This document shows positions 27,331 through 38,337 of a DNA stretch of 64,000 nt, one piece after another; the first letter of the stretch is position 1, and every line of letters starts with the position of its first letter. The DNA comes from Vibrio sp. JPW-9-11-11 (GTDB taxonomy: Bacteria > Pseudomonadota > Gammaproteobacteria > Enterobacterales > Vibrionaceae). Location: assembly GCF_013369335.1 (NCBI RefSeq), contig NZ_SZQJ01000005.1, forward strand, positions 558,001 to 622,000. Reading direction: 5' to 3'. Under the pieces are notes generated by a model. It saw only the letters and a program-made list of their open reading frames with translations, searched no databases and was not told the DNA's origin. The position numbers and the translations under genes were made by a program.

Positions 27331-29217
27331 TTATGAAAGCTTAAAGGTCGCAACTTTTGCGCTCAGCGCTTCTGCCTGGCTCTTAACCTCATAAGCGCCT
27401 TGAGAGCTCTCATTTGCGCCAAGTACCAGTTGATCCGCCACATCCTTAATCGAAGTGATGTTTTGTGTGATTTCACTGGTAACGTGGGTTTGCTCCTCTG
27501 CTGCAGTCGCAATTTGCGTCGCCATATCACTGATCAGTGTTACTGCGGTATTGATTTCGGCAAGGGCATTCGCGGCTCGATCAGCATCAGAAACCGAGTG
27601 ACCGGCCAGATCGGCGCTACTGCTCATTATCGATACAGCACGCGCTGTGGTCTCTTGCAGTACGGTAATGGTTTTATTGATTTCCTCTGTCGAAGAATGG
27701 GTACGTTGAGACAGTACCCTCACTTCGTCCGCAACAACCGCGAAGCCTCGCCCTTGTTCACCCGCTCTCGCGGCTTCTATCGCGGCATTGAGTGCTAACA
27801 AGTTAGTTTGCTCGGCAATATCTTGAATCGTCGACAACACGGTTGATATTTCTAAACCATGACGCTCCAACTCTCCCACAACAGCGCTTGCGCTTTGCAG
27901 TTCGCTGGCCAACTTGTTAATCGAACCTTTCGTTTGTTCGACCAATTGATGGCCGTTATCCGTGCTCGAGGTCGAGTCTTGAGCTGCTTGCGCTGTGCGC
28001 TCTGCGTGCGAGGCGATCTCTTGAGTGGCGCTCGCGAGTTCAGTGACCGCCGTCGCCACCATAGTGATCTCTTGTTGCTGATGATTGATTTCATCAACCG
28101 CGCTTTGCGCTCTGCTGGTGCTCAGATCGGACTGCTGGTTAAGCTGGTGTGACTGCTCGCGAATGTGGCCAATTAACTGTTGTAAGCTACCGACAAAGGT
28201 ATTGAAGTTATGGGCGAGCTTGCCGACCTCATCGTTAGATTCAACATCAATGCGCTGAGTCAGATCGCCACTACCGTTGGCAATTTGCTCCAACGCAGAT
28301 GAGACATTGTTGAGTGGTCGGAATAAAATATTGCACAGAATGTTGAACAGTAAGATACAGACTACTACTACGATTCCGGTGACCAGCAACTGGCCCCAAA
28401 CCGCGCTGAACAATGGCGCAACCAAAGACTGACGATCAACCACCACTACGGTTGTTAAGTCGGTACCCTCAATATTTTGGGCATAAATCACTGATTCACG
28501 CCCCTTGATATCTGTGTAAATATCTTGGCCACTTGAAGAGGCTTGCTTAACATACGCGCTAGACAAGCCTAATTCGCTCAATGGTTGGTTCAGTAGTTTC
28601 GTGTTCTGATGGACAAACACATTGCCTTGCTTATTGGCAATAAACATATACCCATCACCTGGCAAGATCACTTTCTCAATACCACCGACAATGTCAGTGA
28701 TTTCAACGTCAGCACCTAGCACCACTTGTTGTCCATGCAAGTTAAGTGCTTTGCCCAGTGAGACCACGTTTGCTCCTGTCGCGGCCGCAACTGTCGGATT
28801 ATCCATAAATACTTTACTTGGCTGCTTCACCGCATTGGTGTACCAGCCCCACTTTCTTGGGTCGTCGTTACCTGGCGGTAATACCACGCCATTTGCGTTA
28901 TCTTGACTACCATCAGGGTAAGCGAGGAACACATTATCAAATCCCGCAGAATTTTTGACTTGTTGTAGGTGGGTGACAATTGATTCGCGCTTTGAGTCTT
29001 GTGACAGCGAGGTCAATGCACGCTCTTTGGAGACAATCCAGTCTGATACATATTGGTTGTAGGAAGCAGTGGTGCTTTGCAAACGTTGCTCTACTTCTAC
29101 ATCAAGTCGATCTAATGCAGCTTGAAAAGACAACCCTTCCACCAATAGTCCCCCGATGACTATGGCAAGGCTCGCTGAAATCGCGAGCTTATTTTTTAAC
29201 GATAGGTTTTTAAACAT
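27331..29217 (-). CDS. Methyl-accepting chemotaxis protein with dCache sensor
   Basis: 628 residues. Membrane helix at about 11-30, periplasmic double Cache domain to about 270 with [31 protein letters not shown] and a second lobe [20 protein letters not shown], then a second helix ([20 protein letters not shown]), HAMP and a signalling domain with tip [19 protein letters not shown]. The R-K-W-G-W-Y stretch is near, but not identical to, the amino-acid-binding pattern of dCache receptors, so amino acid or amine sensing is plausible but unproven. Its promoter lies in the 500-base gap shared with prkA. Confidence 0.9.
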   Translation of the reverse strand: MFKNLSLKNKLAISASLAIVIGGLLVEGLSFQAALDRLDVEVEQRLQSTTASYNQYVSDWIVSKERALTSLSQDSKRESIVTHLQQVKNSAGFDNVFLAYPDGSQDNANGVVLPPGNDDPRKWGWYTNAVKQPSKVFMDNPTVAAATGANVVSLGKALNLHGQQVVLGADVEITDIVGGIEKVILPGDGYMFIANKQGNVFVHQNTKLLNQPLSELGLSSAYVKQASSSGQDIYTDIKGRESVIYAQNIEGTDLTTVVVVDRQSLVAPLFSAVWGQLLVTGIVVVVCILLFNILCNILFRPLNNVSSALEQIANGSGDLTQRIDVESNDEVGKLAHNFNTFVGSLQQLIGHIREQSHQLNQQSDLSTSRAQSAVDEINHQQQEITMVATAVTELASATQEIASHAERTAQAAQDSTSSTDNGHQLVEQTKGSINKLASELQSASAVVGELERHGLEISTVLSTIQDIAEQTNLLALNAAIEAARAGEQGRGFAVVADEVRVLSQRTHSSTEEINKTITVLQETTARAVSIMSSSADLAGHSVSDADRAANALAEINTAVTLISDMATQIATAAEEQTHVTSEITQNITSIKDVADQLVLGANESSQGAYEVKSQAEALSAKVATFKLS

Positions 29218-29725
29218 ATTCTTCAGTTCACTTTAATTTTATTTATGCAATCAATAGTTTGATCTCAGGTATTATATTTTGAGGTCAAAAATAAATCATG
29301 ATCTGCCTCGAAAGTTAACAAATAAGCTCAATAAGGATAGAAGCCCGTAGCACGTTACGACAGTGAATTATGTGTTTAACTTCATATTAAGCATAACTTT
29401 TCAACCTATGCCACATAATCGAAATATCATCATGGCGCGTACTAACGTCTGTGACCAATCACCCCGTACCCAGCAAAATGAACGATGGTTTGTCCATATT
29501 TGGCTATCGCGCCGATGATTTAAGCGGGATTAATCAGTGAGATAAATAGCTGGTGTGAGGGAGTGAAATCTACCGAACTCACACAACTAGTGCTTAGTCA
29601 CAAATTGCAATTAAACACATATTTTTTAAGCAGAATTCTAAAAACCAACTAGGATTATATAAGAAAGGATTTGCTTTTCTATGCGGGTTTATTGTCAGTT
29701 CGACAAGTTCAGAGGGGAATTCATT
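29218..29725. other. Long divergent intergenic region before prkA
   Basis: About 500 AT-rich bases between a chemoreceptor and prkA. I see a weak hairpin (TGTGAG 29554-29559 with CTCACA 29578-29583) and the prkA ribosome site GAGGGG near 29712. I looked for a sigma-54 element, known to matter for E. coli yeaG, and found none convincing. No gene is supported. Confidence 0.5.
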
Positions 29726-31660
29726 ATGAGTATTTTCGACCATTTCCAAGCGCGCTACGAAGCCTCCAAGGACGAGGAGTTATCGCTACAAGATTTTCTA
29801 GCGCTGTGTAAAGATGATAAGAGCGCTTATGCTAACGCTGCAGAACGACTGCTTATGGCTATTGGGGAGCCAGAACTCATCGACACAGCGCAAGATCCTC
29901 GACTCAGCCGCATTTTCTCTAACCGAGTTATCTCACGCTACGAAACGTTCAAAGATTTCTACGGCATGGAAGAAGCGATTGAGCAAATTGTCTCTTACCT
30001 TAAACATGCCGCACAAGGATTAGAAGAGCGCAAACAGATCCTATACTTGCTTGGCCCTGTGGGCGGGGGTAAGTCTTCACTAGCTGAAAAACTGAAAGCG
30101 CTCATGCAACAAGTGCCTATTTACGTACTCTCGGCCAATGGCGAACGCAGCCCGGTCAATGATCACCCATTTTGTCTATTTGACGTCAACGAAGACGGCG
30201 AGCTACTCAAGCAAGAGTATGGTATTGATAAGCGCTACTTACGCTCGATCATGTCTCCTTGGGCAGCGAAACGTCTGCATGAGTTTGGCGGCGATATCTC
30301 CAAATTCAAAGTAGTAAAAGTGCGCCCTTCTATTCTCGATCAACTCGCTATCGCCAAAACCGAGCCGGGTGACGAAAACAACCAAGATATCTCCTCTCTA
30401 GTGGGTAAAGTCGATATTCGCCAATTAGAACATTTCTCGCAAAACGACCCTGATGCATACAGTTACTCCGGCGCGTTATGTCGGGCCAACCAAGGTCTAA
30501 TGGAGTTTGTCGAGATGTTTAAAGCACCCATCAAGGTGCTCCACCCACTATTGACCGCCACTCAGGAGGGTAACTACAACGGTACTGAAGGGTTATCCGC
30601 CCTACCCTTTGACGGCATGATCCTCGCTCACTCGAACGAGTCAGAGTGGCAGACGTTCCGTAACAACAAAAACAACGAAGCGTTCCTTGACCGTGTTTAC
30701 ATTGTCAAAGTGCCGTACTGCTTGCGCGTATCTGAAGAGGTCAAGATCTATCAGAAATTGCTTGATCACTCAGAACTATCGAAAGCACCGTGCTCACCTA
30801 GCACTCTAGAGTTGTTATCGCAATTTAGTATTCTCTCGCGTCTAAAAGACCCCGATAACTCTTCCATCTTCTCAAAAATGCGTGTCTACGATGGTGAAAC
30901 GCTTAAAGACACCGATCCAAAAGCCAAAAGCTACCAAGAGTATCGAGACTTTGCTGGTGTCGATGAAGGCATGTCCGGCCTCTCAACACGTTTCGCATTC
31001 AAGATTCTTTCGCGCGTATTTAACTTCGATCAAACAGAAGTGGCGGCCAACCCCGTTCACTTATTCTATGTTATCGAGCAACAGATAGAGCGTGAGCAGT
31101 TCCCACAAGAAACCGCAGAACGATACCTAGAGTTCTTGAAAGGTTATCTGGTGCCGCGCTATGTCGAATTTATCGGTAAAGAGATTCAAACCGCATACTT
31201 AGAATCTTATTCTGAATATGGGCAAAATATCTTCGATCGCTACGTGACCTATGCCGACTTCTGGATTCAGGACCAAGAGTACCGCGATCCTGAAACTGGC
31301 CAGTTGTTCGACCGCTCTGCGCTCAACAACGAGTTAGAGAAAATTGAAAAAACTGCAGGTATCAGTAACCCTAAAGACTTCCGTAATGAAATCGTGAACT
31401 TTGTGCTTCGTGCACGCGCTAACAACAACGGCACTAACCCCGTTTGGACCAGTTACGAGAAACTACGCACAGTGATCGAGAAGAAAATGTTCTCTAACAC
31501 TGAAGAGTTATTACCTGTTATCTCGTTCAACACTAAGACCTCTTCCGAGGATCAGAAAAAACACGACGACTTTGTCGCACGTATGATGGAAAAAGGCTAC
31601 ACAGAGAAACAAGTTCGCTTGCTCTCTGAATGGTACTTACGCGTGCGCAAATCTTCTTAG
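29726..31660 (+). CDS. prkA: PrkA-family serine protein kinase (YeaG)
   Basis: 644 residues from the ATG at 29726; GAGGGG sits about 9 bases upstream, better than the earlier in-frame start at 29681. The N-terminal AAA part has the P-loop ILYLLGPVGGGKSSLAEK and ALPFDGMILAHSNESEW; the C-terminal kinase-like domain follows from about residue 380. PrkA/YeaG is a cytoplasmic serine kinase of stress and stationary-phase responses. It heads the operon prkA-yeaH-ycgB, whose products are usually co-inherited. Confidence 0.95.
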   Translation: MSIFDHFQARYEASKDEELSLQDFLALCKDDKSAYANAAERLLMAIGEPELIDTAQDPRLSRIFSNRVISRYETFKDFYGMEEAIEQIVSYLKHAAQGLEERKQILYLLGPVGGGKSSLAEKLKALMQQVPIYVLSANGERSPVNDHPFCLFDVNEDGELLKQEYGIDKRYLRSIMSPWAAKRLHEFGGDISKFKVVKVRPSILDQLAIAKTEPGDENNQDISSLVGKVDIRQLEHFSQNDPDAYSYSGALCRANQGLMEFVEMFKAPIKVLHPLLTATQEGNYNGTEGLSALPFDGMILAHSNESEWQTFRNNKNNEAFLDRVYIVKVPYCLRVSEEVKIYQKLLDHSELSKAPCSPSTLELLSQFSILSRLKDPDNSSIFSKMRVYDGETLKDTDPKAKSYQEYRDFAGVDEGMSGLSTRFAFKILSRVFNFDQTEVAANPVHLFYVIEQQIEREQFPQETAERYLEFLKGYLVPRYVEFIGKEIQTAYLESYSEYGQNIFDRYVTYADFWIQDQEYRDPETGQLFDRSALNNELEKIEKTAGISNPKDFRNEIVNFVLRARANNNGTNPVWTSYEKLRTVIEKKMFSNTEELLPVISFNTKTSSEDQKKHDDFVARMMEKGYTEKQVRLLSEWYLRVRKSS

Positions 31661-31766
31661 TAGCAGTGTTCAGCCCAAATTCCATCGGCCTTCCACGTGA
31701 AGGTCTGATGGGAAGCAGTAACTATGGCAGCCTGTTAAAAGGTATGTGCGAGATAAGGGGTAACTC

Positions 31767-33038
31767 ATGGCGCAATTTATTGACCGACGTCTGAACGGCA
31801 AAAATAAGAGCGCGGTTAACCGCCAGCGTTTTTTACGCCGCCACAAAGAGAAGATTAAAGAGTCTGTGGCTGATGCAGTAAATCGCCGTTCAATTACGAA
31901 CACAGAGACCGGAGAAGACGTCTCTATTCCACACAAAGATATTAATGAGCCGGTTTTTCATCAAGGCAAAGGCGGGCTAAAAGAGCGAGTCCATCCCGGT
32001 AACGACCAGTTTACTACCGGTGATAAAATTGAGCGCCCTAAAGGCGGAGGGCAAGGAGGTGGCTCTGGTGAGGGTGACGCGAGTCCAGACGGCGAAGGCC
32101 AAGATGAATTCGTTTTCCAAATCTCTAAAGATGAATATCTCGATATCTTGTTCGAAGATTTGGAGCTACCTAATTTAGAAAAGAACCAAATCAACAAGAT
32201 TACCGAGTGGAAAACCCACCGTGCTGGCTACCAGACCGCGGGGGTACCAGCCAATATTTCTGTGGTTAAATCATTGCAGCAATCACTCGCTCGTCGAACC
32301 GCTATGACCGCGGGTAAAAAACGCATGCTGAGAGAGCTCGAACAAGAGCTTGATCGGGTAAAAATGTCCGAGCCTGCGCAGCTTCTTGAAGAGCAGCGCC
32401 TACAAGACGAAATCAAAGCATTACGACATAAAATCCAAACCGTTCCCTTTATCGATACATTTGATTTACGCTTTAAAAACTATGAGCGTCGCCCTATCCC
32501 ATCCAGTCAGGCCGTTATGTTCTGTCTTATGGATGTCTCTGGTTCAATGGATCAAGCGACCAAAGACATCGCTAAGCGTTTCTATGTTCTGCTGTATCTG
32601 TTTTTAACACGTACTTATGAAAACGTGGATGTAGTCTTTATTCGCCATCACACCCAAGCGAAGGAAGTCGATGAACATGAATTCTTCTATTCTCAAGAAA
32701 CCGGCGGAACCATAGTGTCAAGTGCGCTAAAACTAATGCATGAAATCGTCGCAGAGCGCTATCCCACAGGTGAGTGGAATATCTACGCAGCCCAAGCCTC
32801 AGACGGTGATAACTGGGCTGACGACTCACCGCGCTGTCGTGAACTACTGACCAAACACTTGCTGCCAAACTGTCAGTACTACTCGTATATCGAGATCACA
32901 CGCCGTTCGCATCAAACTTTATGGCACGAGTACGAAAAGCTGGAAGGAGAGTTCGCCAACTTTGCGATGAAAAACATTCGCACGGTTGAGGATATTTTCC
33001 CTGTATTTAGAGAGCTTTTCAAAAAAGAGCACGCTTAG
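31767..33038 (+). CDS. yeaH: YeaH/YhbH family protein (von Willebrand A-like domain)
   Basis: 423 residues. Starts [20 protein letters not shown], the family signature. A low-complexity Gly/Ser/Asp stretch around residues 92-110 precedes a VWA-like domain with the metal-site motif [18 protein letters not shown] and later [14 protein letters not shown]. It works with PrkA in an undefined stress pathway. It begins 106 bases after prkA and ends 9 bases before ycgB. Confidence 0.93.
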   Translation: MAQFIDRRLNGKNKSAVNRQRFLRRHKEKIKESVADAVNRRSITNTETGEDVSIPHKDINEPVFHQGKGGLKERVHPGNDQFTTGDKIERPKGGGQGGGSGEGDASPDGEGQDEFVFQISKDEYLDILFEDLELPNLEKNQINKITEWKTHRAGYQTAGVPANISVVKSLQQSLARRTAMTAGKKRMLRELEQELDRVKMSEPAQLLEEQRLQDEIKALRHKIQTVPFIDTFDLRFKNYERRPIPSSQAVMFCLMDVSGSMDQATKDIAKRFYVLLYLFLTRTYENVDVVFIRHHTQAKEVDEHEFFYSQETGGTIVSSALKLMHEIVAERYPTGEWNIYAAQASDGDNWADDSPRCRELLTKHLLPNCQYYSYIEITRRSHQTLWHEYEKLEGEFANFAMKNIRTVEDIFPVFRELFKKEHA

Positions 33039-33047
33039 GGAGGCCAT

Positions 33048-34592
33048 ATGACAACGACTAAAGCAAAGAAAAAACCGGCCAAAAGTAAGGCACTTCCTGA
33101 CGGCCCAGATTGGACATTCGAACTGCTTGAGCGTTATCACGTAGAAATTAAACGCGTCGCAGATCACTACCGCTTAGACAGCTACCCAAACCAAATTGAA
33201 GTCATCACGTCCGAACAGATGATGGATGCTTACTCCAGTATCGGTATGCCGATTAACTACAATCACTGGTCATTTGGTAAGAAGTTCATTCAAACGGAAC
33301 AAGGCTACAAGCACGGTCAGATGGGCCTTGCTTATGAAGTAGTGATCAACTCCGACCCGTGTATTGCGTATCTGATGGAAGAGAACACGGTCACTATGCA
33401 AGCACTGGTTATGGCTCACGCATGCTACGGGCACAACTCTTTTTTCAAGGGTAACTACTTATTTCAAACCTGGACCGATGCCAGTTCGATTATCGATTAT
33501 TTACTCTTCGCCAAGAAATACATTGCTGAGTGCGAGCAAAAGTACGGTGTAAAAGAGGTAGAAGAGCTGCTCGACTCATGTCATGCGCTGATGAATTTTG
33601 GGGTCGACCGCTACAAACGACCTGAAAAAATCTCCATTGCCGAAGAGAAACTTCGCCAAGAGGAGCGAGAGAGCTACTTACAGTCCCAAGTTAACGACTT
33701 GTGGCGCACGGTGCCCAAATCGAAAGTAGAAGAAGAAAGCCAAAAGATTCGCTTTCCTTCCGAGCCACAGGAAAACATTCTCTACTTTATTGAAAAACAC
33801 GCCCCGTTACTCGAGTCGTGGCAACGCGAGATTGTGCGTATCGTGCGTAAGATAAGCCAATACTTTTACCCACAAAAGCAAACTCAGGTCATGAATGAGG
33901 GGTGGGCAACTTTTTGGCACTACACCATCCTAAATCACCTTTACGATGAAGGCTTAGTAACAGACCGCTTTATATTGGAGTTTCTCCACAGTCATACGAG
34001 TGTTGTCGCTCAACCTCCATACAACAGTCCATACTTTAGTGGCATCAACCCCTATGCGTTAGGGTTTGCTATGTTTCAAGATATTCGACGCATTTGTGAA
34101 AACCCCACCGAAGAAGACAAAGAGTGGTTTCCGGAGTTGGCAGGGACTGATTGGCTGGACGCGGTCCATTTCGCCATGCAAAACTTCAAAGACGAGAGTT
34201 TTATCAGTCAATATTTATCGCCGAAACTTATCCGCGACTTTAAGCTGTTTGCGATTGTCGACGACGACCGGAAAAACTTTATCGAGGTCAGTGCAATTCA
34301 CGACGACACGGGGTATCGAGCGATTCGTGAAAAGCTCGCCGCGCAATACAACCTAAGCAACCTAGAGCCCAACATACAGGTGTATAACGTCGATGTGCGC
34401 GGGGACCGTTCACTGACATTACAATACGTTCCTCATGATCGTATTCCATTAGACGATAGCTATGAGGAGGTATTGAAGCACCTCTATCGCTTGTGGGGTT
34501 TTGATGTTGTCCTTGAGGAAGTTAAAGAGAGTGGACGGCGCGAAATCTTGGCAGCGTGTCCAAAACGCAATGATTACGACGCTAAAATCTAA
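33048..34592 (+). CDS. ycgB: SpoVR family protein (YcgB)
   Basis: 514 residues; GGGAGG lies just upstream of the ATG. After a basic tail, GPDWTFELLERYHVEIKRVA and MNEGWATFWHYTILNHLYDE are SpoVR signatures; HACYGHNSFFKGNYLF is a further conserved His/Cys patch. SpoVR affects spore cortex in Bacillus, but in gammaproteobacteria its role is unknown and tied to PrkA/YeaH by gene order. It is the last gene of the operon, followed by a terminator. Confidence 0.94.
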   Translation: MTTTKAKKKPAKSKALPDGPDWTFELLERYHVEIKRVADHYRLDSYPNQIEVITSEQMMDAYSSIGMPINYNHWSFGKKFIQTEQGYKHGQMGLAYEVVINSDPCIAYLMEENTVTMQALVMAHACYGHNSFFKGNYLFQTWTDASSIIDYLLFAKKYIAECEQKYGVKEVEELLDSCHALMNFGVDRYKRPEKISIAEEKLRQEERESYLQSQVNDLWRTVPKSKVEEESQKIRFPSEPQENILYFIEKHAPLLESWQREIVRIVRKISQYFYPQKQTQVMNEGWATFWHYTILNHLYDEGLVTDRFILEFLHSHTSVVAQPPYNSPYFSGINPYALGFAMFQDIRRICENPTEEDKEWFPELAGTDWLDAVHFAMQNFKDESFISQYLSPKLIRDFKLFAIVDDDRKNFIEVSAIHDDTGYRAIREKLAAQYNLSNLEPNIQVYNVDVRGDRSLTLQYVPHDRIPLDDSYEEVLKHLYRLWGFDVVLEEVKESGRREILAACPKRNDYDAKI

Positions 34593-34602
34593 CCCAGAAA
34601 CA

Positions 34603-34631
34603 ATAAGGCCCTTGTTAGGGCCTTATTTTAT
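34603..34631. terminator. Terminator between ycgB and kdsB
   Basis: Stem AATAAGGCCC (34603-34612) with GGGCCTTATT (34619-34628), 6-base loop, TTTT. It closes the prkA operon and faces the converging kdsB. Confidence 0.88.
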
Positions 34632-34633
34632 GG

Positions 34634-35386
34634 TCATCGGTTAGCAATGATTTGTCTCACAACCTCTAGGTCATGAGGCGTATCGACTCCCGCGGCAGGC
34701 GCTTGTTTAGCGACAGCGACATGAATTTTTTCACCATGCCACAACACTCGAAGTTGTTCTAAGCATTCAATTTTCTCTAATGCTGTAGGCTGCCAGTTAA
34801 TGTAGGTATTAATAAAACCTGCCCGATAGGCATAAATACCGATATGGCGCATCAAAGGTTGGGCGATGAGCTTTGGCTCTCCCGCGAACTGATCGCGATC
34901 CCAAGGAATCGTCGCGCGACTAAAATAGAGAGCGTAACCGTCTTTATCGGTGACCACTTTGACCGCATTCGGGTTAAACACTTCAGCTTCGTCATTAATT
35001 TCCACGGCAAGCGTTGCCATAGGAGCATCGCTGTCGGCCAGGTTGTCCGCTACTTGTTTGATGATACTCGGAGGGATTAACGGCTCGTCTCCTTGAACAT
35101 TGACGATTATATGTTCATCAGGAATCGACATCTTATCCACCACCTCCGCCAAGCGTTCCGTGCCTGATTGATGATCCGGTGACGTCATACAGACCTCGCC
35201 ATTAAACGCCTTCACCACTTGCTCGACACGCTGATCATCAGTGGCAATAATCACTTTTTCGGCGCCAGCTTGAATCGCTTGCTGGTAAACCCATTGAATC
35301 ATGGGTTTACCAGCGATATCCGCCAACGGTTTGCCTGGAAGGCGAGTAGACTGGTAACGCGCGGGAATCACAACAGTAAATGACAT
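34634..35386 (-). CDS. kdsB: CMP-KDO synthetase
   Basis: 250 residues. The nucleotidyltransferase start [19 protein letters not shown] and [11 protein letters not shown] are diagnostic. It activates KDO as CMP-KDO for the inner core of lipopolysaccharide. Its ATG overlaps the stop of the upstream Trm112-like gene by one base (TAATG), so the msbA-lpxK-ycaR-kdsB genes form a tightly packed envelope operon. Confidence 0.96.
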   Translation of the reverse strand: MSFTVVIPARYQSTRLPGKPLADIAGKPMIQWVYQQAIQAGAEKVIIATDDQRVEQVVKAFNGEVCMTSPDHQSGTERLAEVVDKMSIPDEHIIVNVQGDEPLIPPSIIKQVADNLADSDAPMATLAVEINDEAEVFNPNAVKVVTDKDGYALYFSRATIPWDRDQFAGEPKLIAQPLMRHIGIYAYRAGFINTYINWQPTALEKIECLEQLRVLWHGEKIHVAVAKQAPAAGVDTPHDLEVVRQIIANR

Positions 35387-35565
35387 TATCTGCCCTCGTC
35401 CATGTTCATTTTGCGCGCTTCTGGTTCGAGGAGAACAGGAATGCCCTCTTTAATCGGGTAGGCAAGACGGTCAAATTTACACACAAGCTCTTGCTTCTCT
35501 TTATCAAATGCGAGTTTACCTTTACACACTGGACAGGCAACAATCTCAAGCAGACGGTGATCCAT
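35386..35565 (-). CDS. ycaR: Trm112 family protein (YcaR)
   Basis: 59 residues, too short for a usual ORF cut-off. The sequence begins [20 protein letters not shown] and continues to [18 protein letters not shown], the Trm112/UPF0434 pattern; only the first CPVC pair of metal-binding cysteines plus one later Cys ([11 protein letters not shown]) is present. It overlaps the lpxK 3' end by 20 bases and kdsB by one base. Bacterial function is not established; it is conserved in this position between lpxK and kdsB. Confidence 0.9.
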   Translation of the reverse strand: MDHRLLEIVACPVCKGKLAFDKEKQELVCKFDRLAYPIKEGIPVLLEPEARKMNMDEGR

Positions 35566-36553
35566 ACTTTTCCTTAACCTCTTTAATTATATTTAGAATA
35601 TGCGTTTGGTCTTGTTGCCCAAATGAGGCACTAACCGGTAAAAACCACCAATTCTGTTTGGCGTCATCCGCACATTTTACGGCATCTTTTTCGGTCATGA
35701 TCAAATGCTGCCCTTTTTGGGCTAACTCATCTAATCGCGATACTTGAATCTCTTCATGATCAGCAAAGCCTTGTGCATGAACGAGTTTGGCACCCAGCTG
35801 TTCTAATGTATGAAAAAATCTTGGTGGATGACCAATGCCTGCAATCGCCACTAGGCCATCGAGCTCTGTCACATCAACCTGCTCACCCGTTAGAAGATTT
35901 ACTGCGAGTTGCGGCTCTAACGTCATCGCTAGCTCTCCAGCATGGGCATCTCCGCCATTGGTAATGATCAAGTCGACTTCATTCAATCGCTGCACTGACT
36001 CACGCAACGGCCCCATTGGCAGTAAGGCCTGGTTACCAAAACGACGTATACCATCTACTACGACGATTTCTATATCACGTTGCAGCGCGTAATGTTGCAG
36101 TCCGTCATCGGTAATGATGATATCGACTCCAAGTGGCAACAAGGCTTTAACCGCATCACTTCGGACCGGGGAAACAGCCACAGGCACACCTGTTCGTCTA
36201 TGGATCAGTTTCGGTTCGTCTCCACAATGCTTGGTTGATGTTGTCGATTCAACCAATAGCGGGTAGCTCGGCGCTTTAGCACCATAACCACGAGAGACCA
36301 CCCCAGGCTGGTAACCAAGCTGTTGCAACTGTTCGACTAACCAGATAACGACAGGGGTTTTACCGTTTCCTCCCGCGGTGATATTCCCGACCACAATAAC
36401 AGGCACTGGCGCGCGATAACTACGCTTCTTACCACTTTGGTACTCATAGCGGCGTTTAGTGCTGATGAAAGAAAATAGCTTGCTGAGTGGCCACAAAAGC
36501 GGCCACAACAAATATTTCACCGGGTGCGCAGAAAACCAGACTTTGTCAATCAA
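35546..36553 (-). CDS. lpxK: Lipid A 4'-kinase LpxK
   Basis: 335 residues. An N-terminal membrane-associated helix ([20 protein letters not shown]) precedes the P-loop [40 protein letters not shown] is the second conserved site. It phosphorylates the tetraacyl disaccharide to make lipid IVA at the inner membrane. It starts 2 bases after msbA ends. Confidence 0.95.
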   Translation of the reverse strand: MIDKVWFSAHPVKYLLWPLLWPLSKLFSFISTKRRYEYQSGKKRSYRAPVPVIVVGNITAGGNGKTPVVIWLVEQLQQLGYQPGVVSRGYGAKAPSYPLLVESTTSTKHCGDEPKLIHRRTGVPVAVSPVRSDAVKALLPLGVDIIITDDGLQHYALQRDIEIVVVDGIRRFGNQALLPMGPLRESVQRLNEVDLIITNGGDAHAGELAMTLEPQLAVNLLTGEQVDVTELDGLVAIAGIGHPPRFFHTLEQLGAKLVHAQGFADHEEIQVSRLDELAQKGQHLIMTEKDAVKCADDAKQNWWFLPVSASFGQQDQTHILNIIKEVKEKYGSPSA

Positions 36554-36555
36554 GG

Positions 36556-38304
36556 TTAAGCCCCAAACTGGATACGGTGCAACTGTGCATACGCACCACC
36601 TTGCTCGATTAACGTCGGGTGGTCACCGCGCTCGACAATTTCACCTTCATCAACGACCAAGATTTCATCGGCATTTTCAATCGTGGACAGACGGTGAGCA
36701 ATCACCAATACTGTTTTGTTCTTTTGCAGTTCATCAAGCGCCGCCTGAATCGCTTTCTCTGACTCAGTATCAAGCGCTGATGTTGCCTCATCAAGAATCA
36801 GCACTGGTGCATCACGTAACAGGGCACGAGCAATCGCAATACGTTGACGCTGACCTCCCGAGAGACTAGCACCATTTTCACCAATCACAGTATCTAAACC
36901 ATCGTCCATCGCTTCAATAAAGTCCATCGCGTAAGCTAGCCTCGCTGCGTGTTCGATTTGCTCTCGACTGTACTTATCGGTTGCCGCATAGGCGATGTTG
37001 TTGGCTATAGTATCGTTAAACAAGTGAACATTTTGCGATACCAAAGCAAAGTGCGAGCGTAGATTACTTAACTTGTAGTCACGAATATCGTGGCCATCGA
37101 GACAAATCGTTCCAGCATCCACATCATAAAAACGGGTGAACAGGTTAGCGATGGTACTCTTGCCCGAACCTGAACGCCCGACTAAGGCAACTGTTTTCCC
37201 CTGTGGGATGGTAAAGCTAACATTGCTAAGCGCTGGCTTCTCTTTACCCGCGTAAGTGAAGGTGACCTCTTTCACTTCGATATCACCACGGGCTTTTTCG
37301 ACTTCATATTGGCCCGTATCGCGTTCAGTTTCTAAATCCATCAGAGCAAACAAGGTTTGGCTTGCAGCCATACCGCGCTGAAAATCTGACGTCACGTTGG
37401 TTAAGGCTTTGAGCGGTCGCATTAAACCAAACATCGCAGAAAACACCACGGTGAAGGTGCCGGGTGTCAACTCTGAGCGAATGGAATCGACACTGGCTAA
37501 GAATAGAACCACAACCAAAGCGATAGAAGCAATCAGTTGAATTACCGGATTAGCGATTGCTTGTGCGGCGACCAGCTTCATCGACTGCTGACGCATCTTG
37601 TTGCTCACCACATCGAAGCGCTCACTCTCAATCCGCTGACCGCCATAACTCAATACCACTTTATGGCCTTTAAGCATCTGCTCTGCCGATGAGGTGACGT
37701 GGCCCATCGCGTCTTGCATGTTTTTAGAGATTTTACGAAAGCGTTTTGAGACAACACCAATACCCCAGGCAACCAGAGGAGCGACAACAAATAAAACCAA
37801 TGACAGTTCCCAACTGTTCCAAAACATGAGAACAAGTAGACCGATAATACTGGCACCTTCGCGAACTATGCTCACTAACGCTCGACTGGTTGCGCCAGCA
37901 ACTTGCTCTGAGTCATAAGTAATTCGAGACAACAGACCGCCCGCTGACTCTTTGTCGAAGTAGGCCACAGGCATCTGCATAAACTGGTTAAAGATGGAAC
38001 GACGCATTTCCATAACCACATTGCCCGAGACCCAGCTCAAACAGTAAGTGGAAATAAAACCACTTAAGCCTCGCACCGCCATCATGCCAAAAATAATAAA
38101 CGGCAGGATTCGCAAAAAGTTGGATTCAGTATCACCAAATCCTTCATCAAGGAGCGGTTTAAGTAAAGAAACCATGTAAGTATCGGCCATCGCATTGACA
38201 ATCAATGCAACAACCGCAACCGCCAGACCTGCTTTGTATAAACGAATATAAGTCCATAATCGTTTAAAGGTTTGCCAGGTTGTTTCGTCTTGATTCAGAG
38301 ACAT
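36556..38304 (-). CDS. msbA: Lipid A flippase MsbA
   Basis: 582 residues, the usual length. Six membrane helices in the first 320 residues, then an ATPase with Walker [17 protein letters not shown], signature [16 protein letters not shown] and Walker [13 protein letters not shown]. It flips core-lipid A across the inner membrane. It sits between comEC and lpxK on the same strand. Confidence 0.96.
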   Translation of the reverse strand: MSLNQDETTWQTFKRLWTYIRLYKAGLAVAVVALIVNAMADTYMVSLLKPLLDEGFGDTESNFLRILPFIIFGMMAVRGLSGFISTYCLSWVSGNVVMEMRRSIFNQFMQMPVAYFDKESAGGLLSRITYDSEQVAGATSRALVSIVREGASIIGLLVLMFWNSWELSLVLFVVAPLVAWGIGVVSKRFRKISKNMQDAMGHVTSSAEQMLKGHKVVLSYGGQRIESERFDVVSNKMRQQSMKLVAAQAIANPVIQLIASIALVVVLFLASVDSIRSELTPGTFTVVFSAMFGLMRPLKALTNVTSDFQRGMAASQTLFALMDLETERDTGQYEVEKARGDIEVKEVTFTYAGKEKPALSNVSFTIPQGKTVALVGRSGSGKSTIANLFTRFYDVDAGTICLDGHDIRDYKLSNLRSHFALVSQNVHLFNDTIANNIAYAATDKYSREQIEHAARLAYAMDFIEAMDDGLDTVIGENGASLSGGQRQRIAIARALLRDAPVLILDEATSALDTESEKAIQAALDELQKNKTVLVIAHRLSTIENADEILVVDEGEIVERGDHPTLIEQGGAYAQLHRIQFGA

Positions 38305-38337
38305 AGAAGTGCTTATTTTTCTTTTGCAATAATCCGC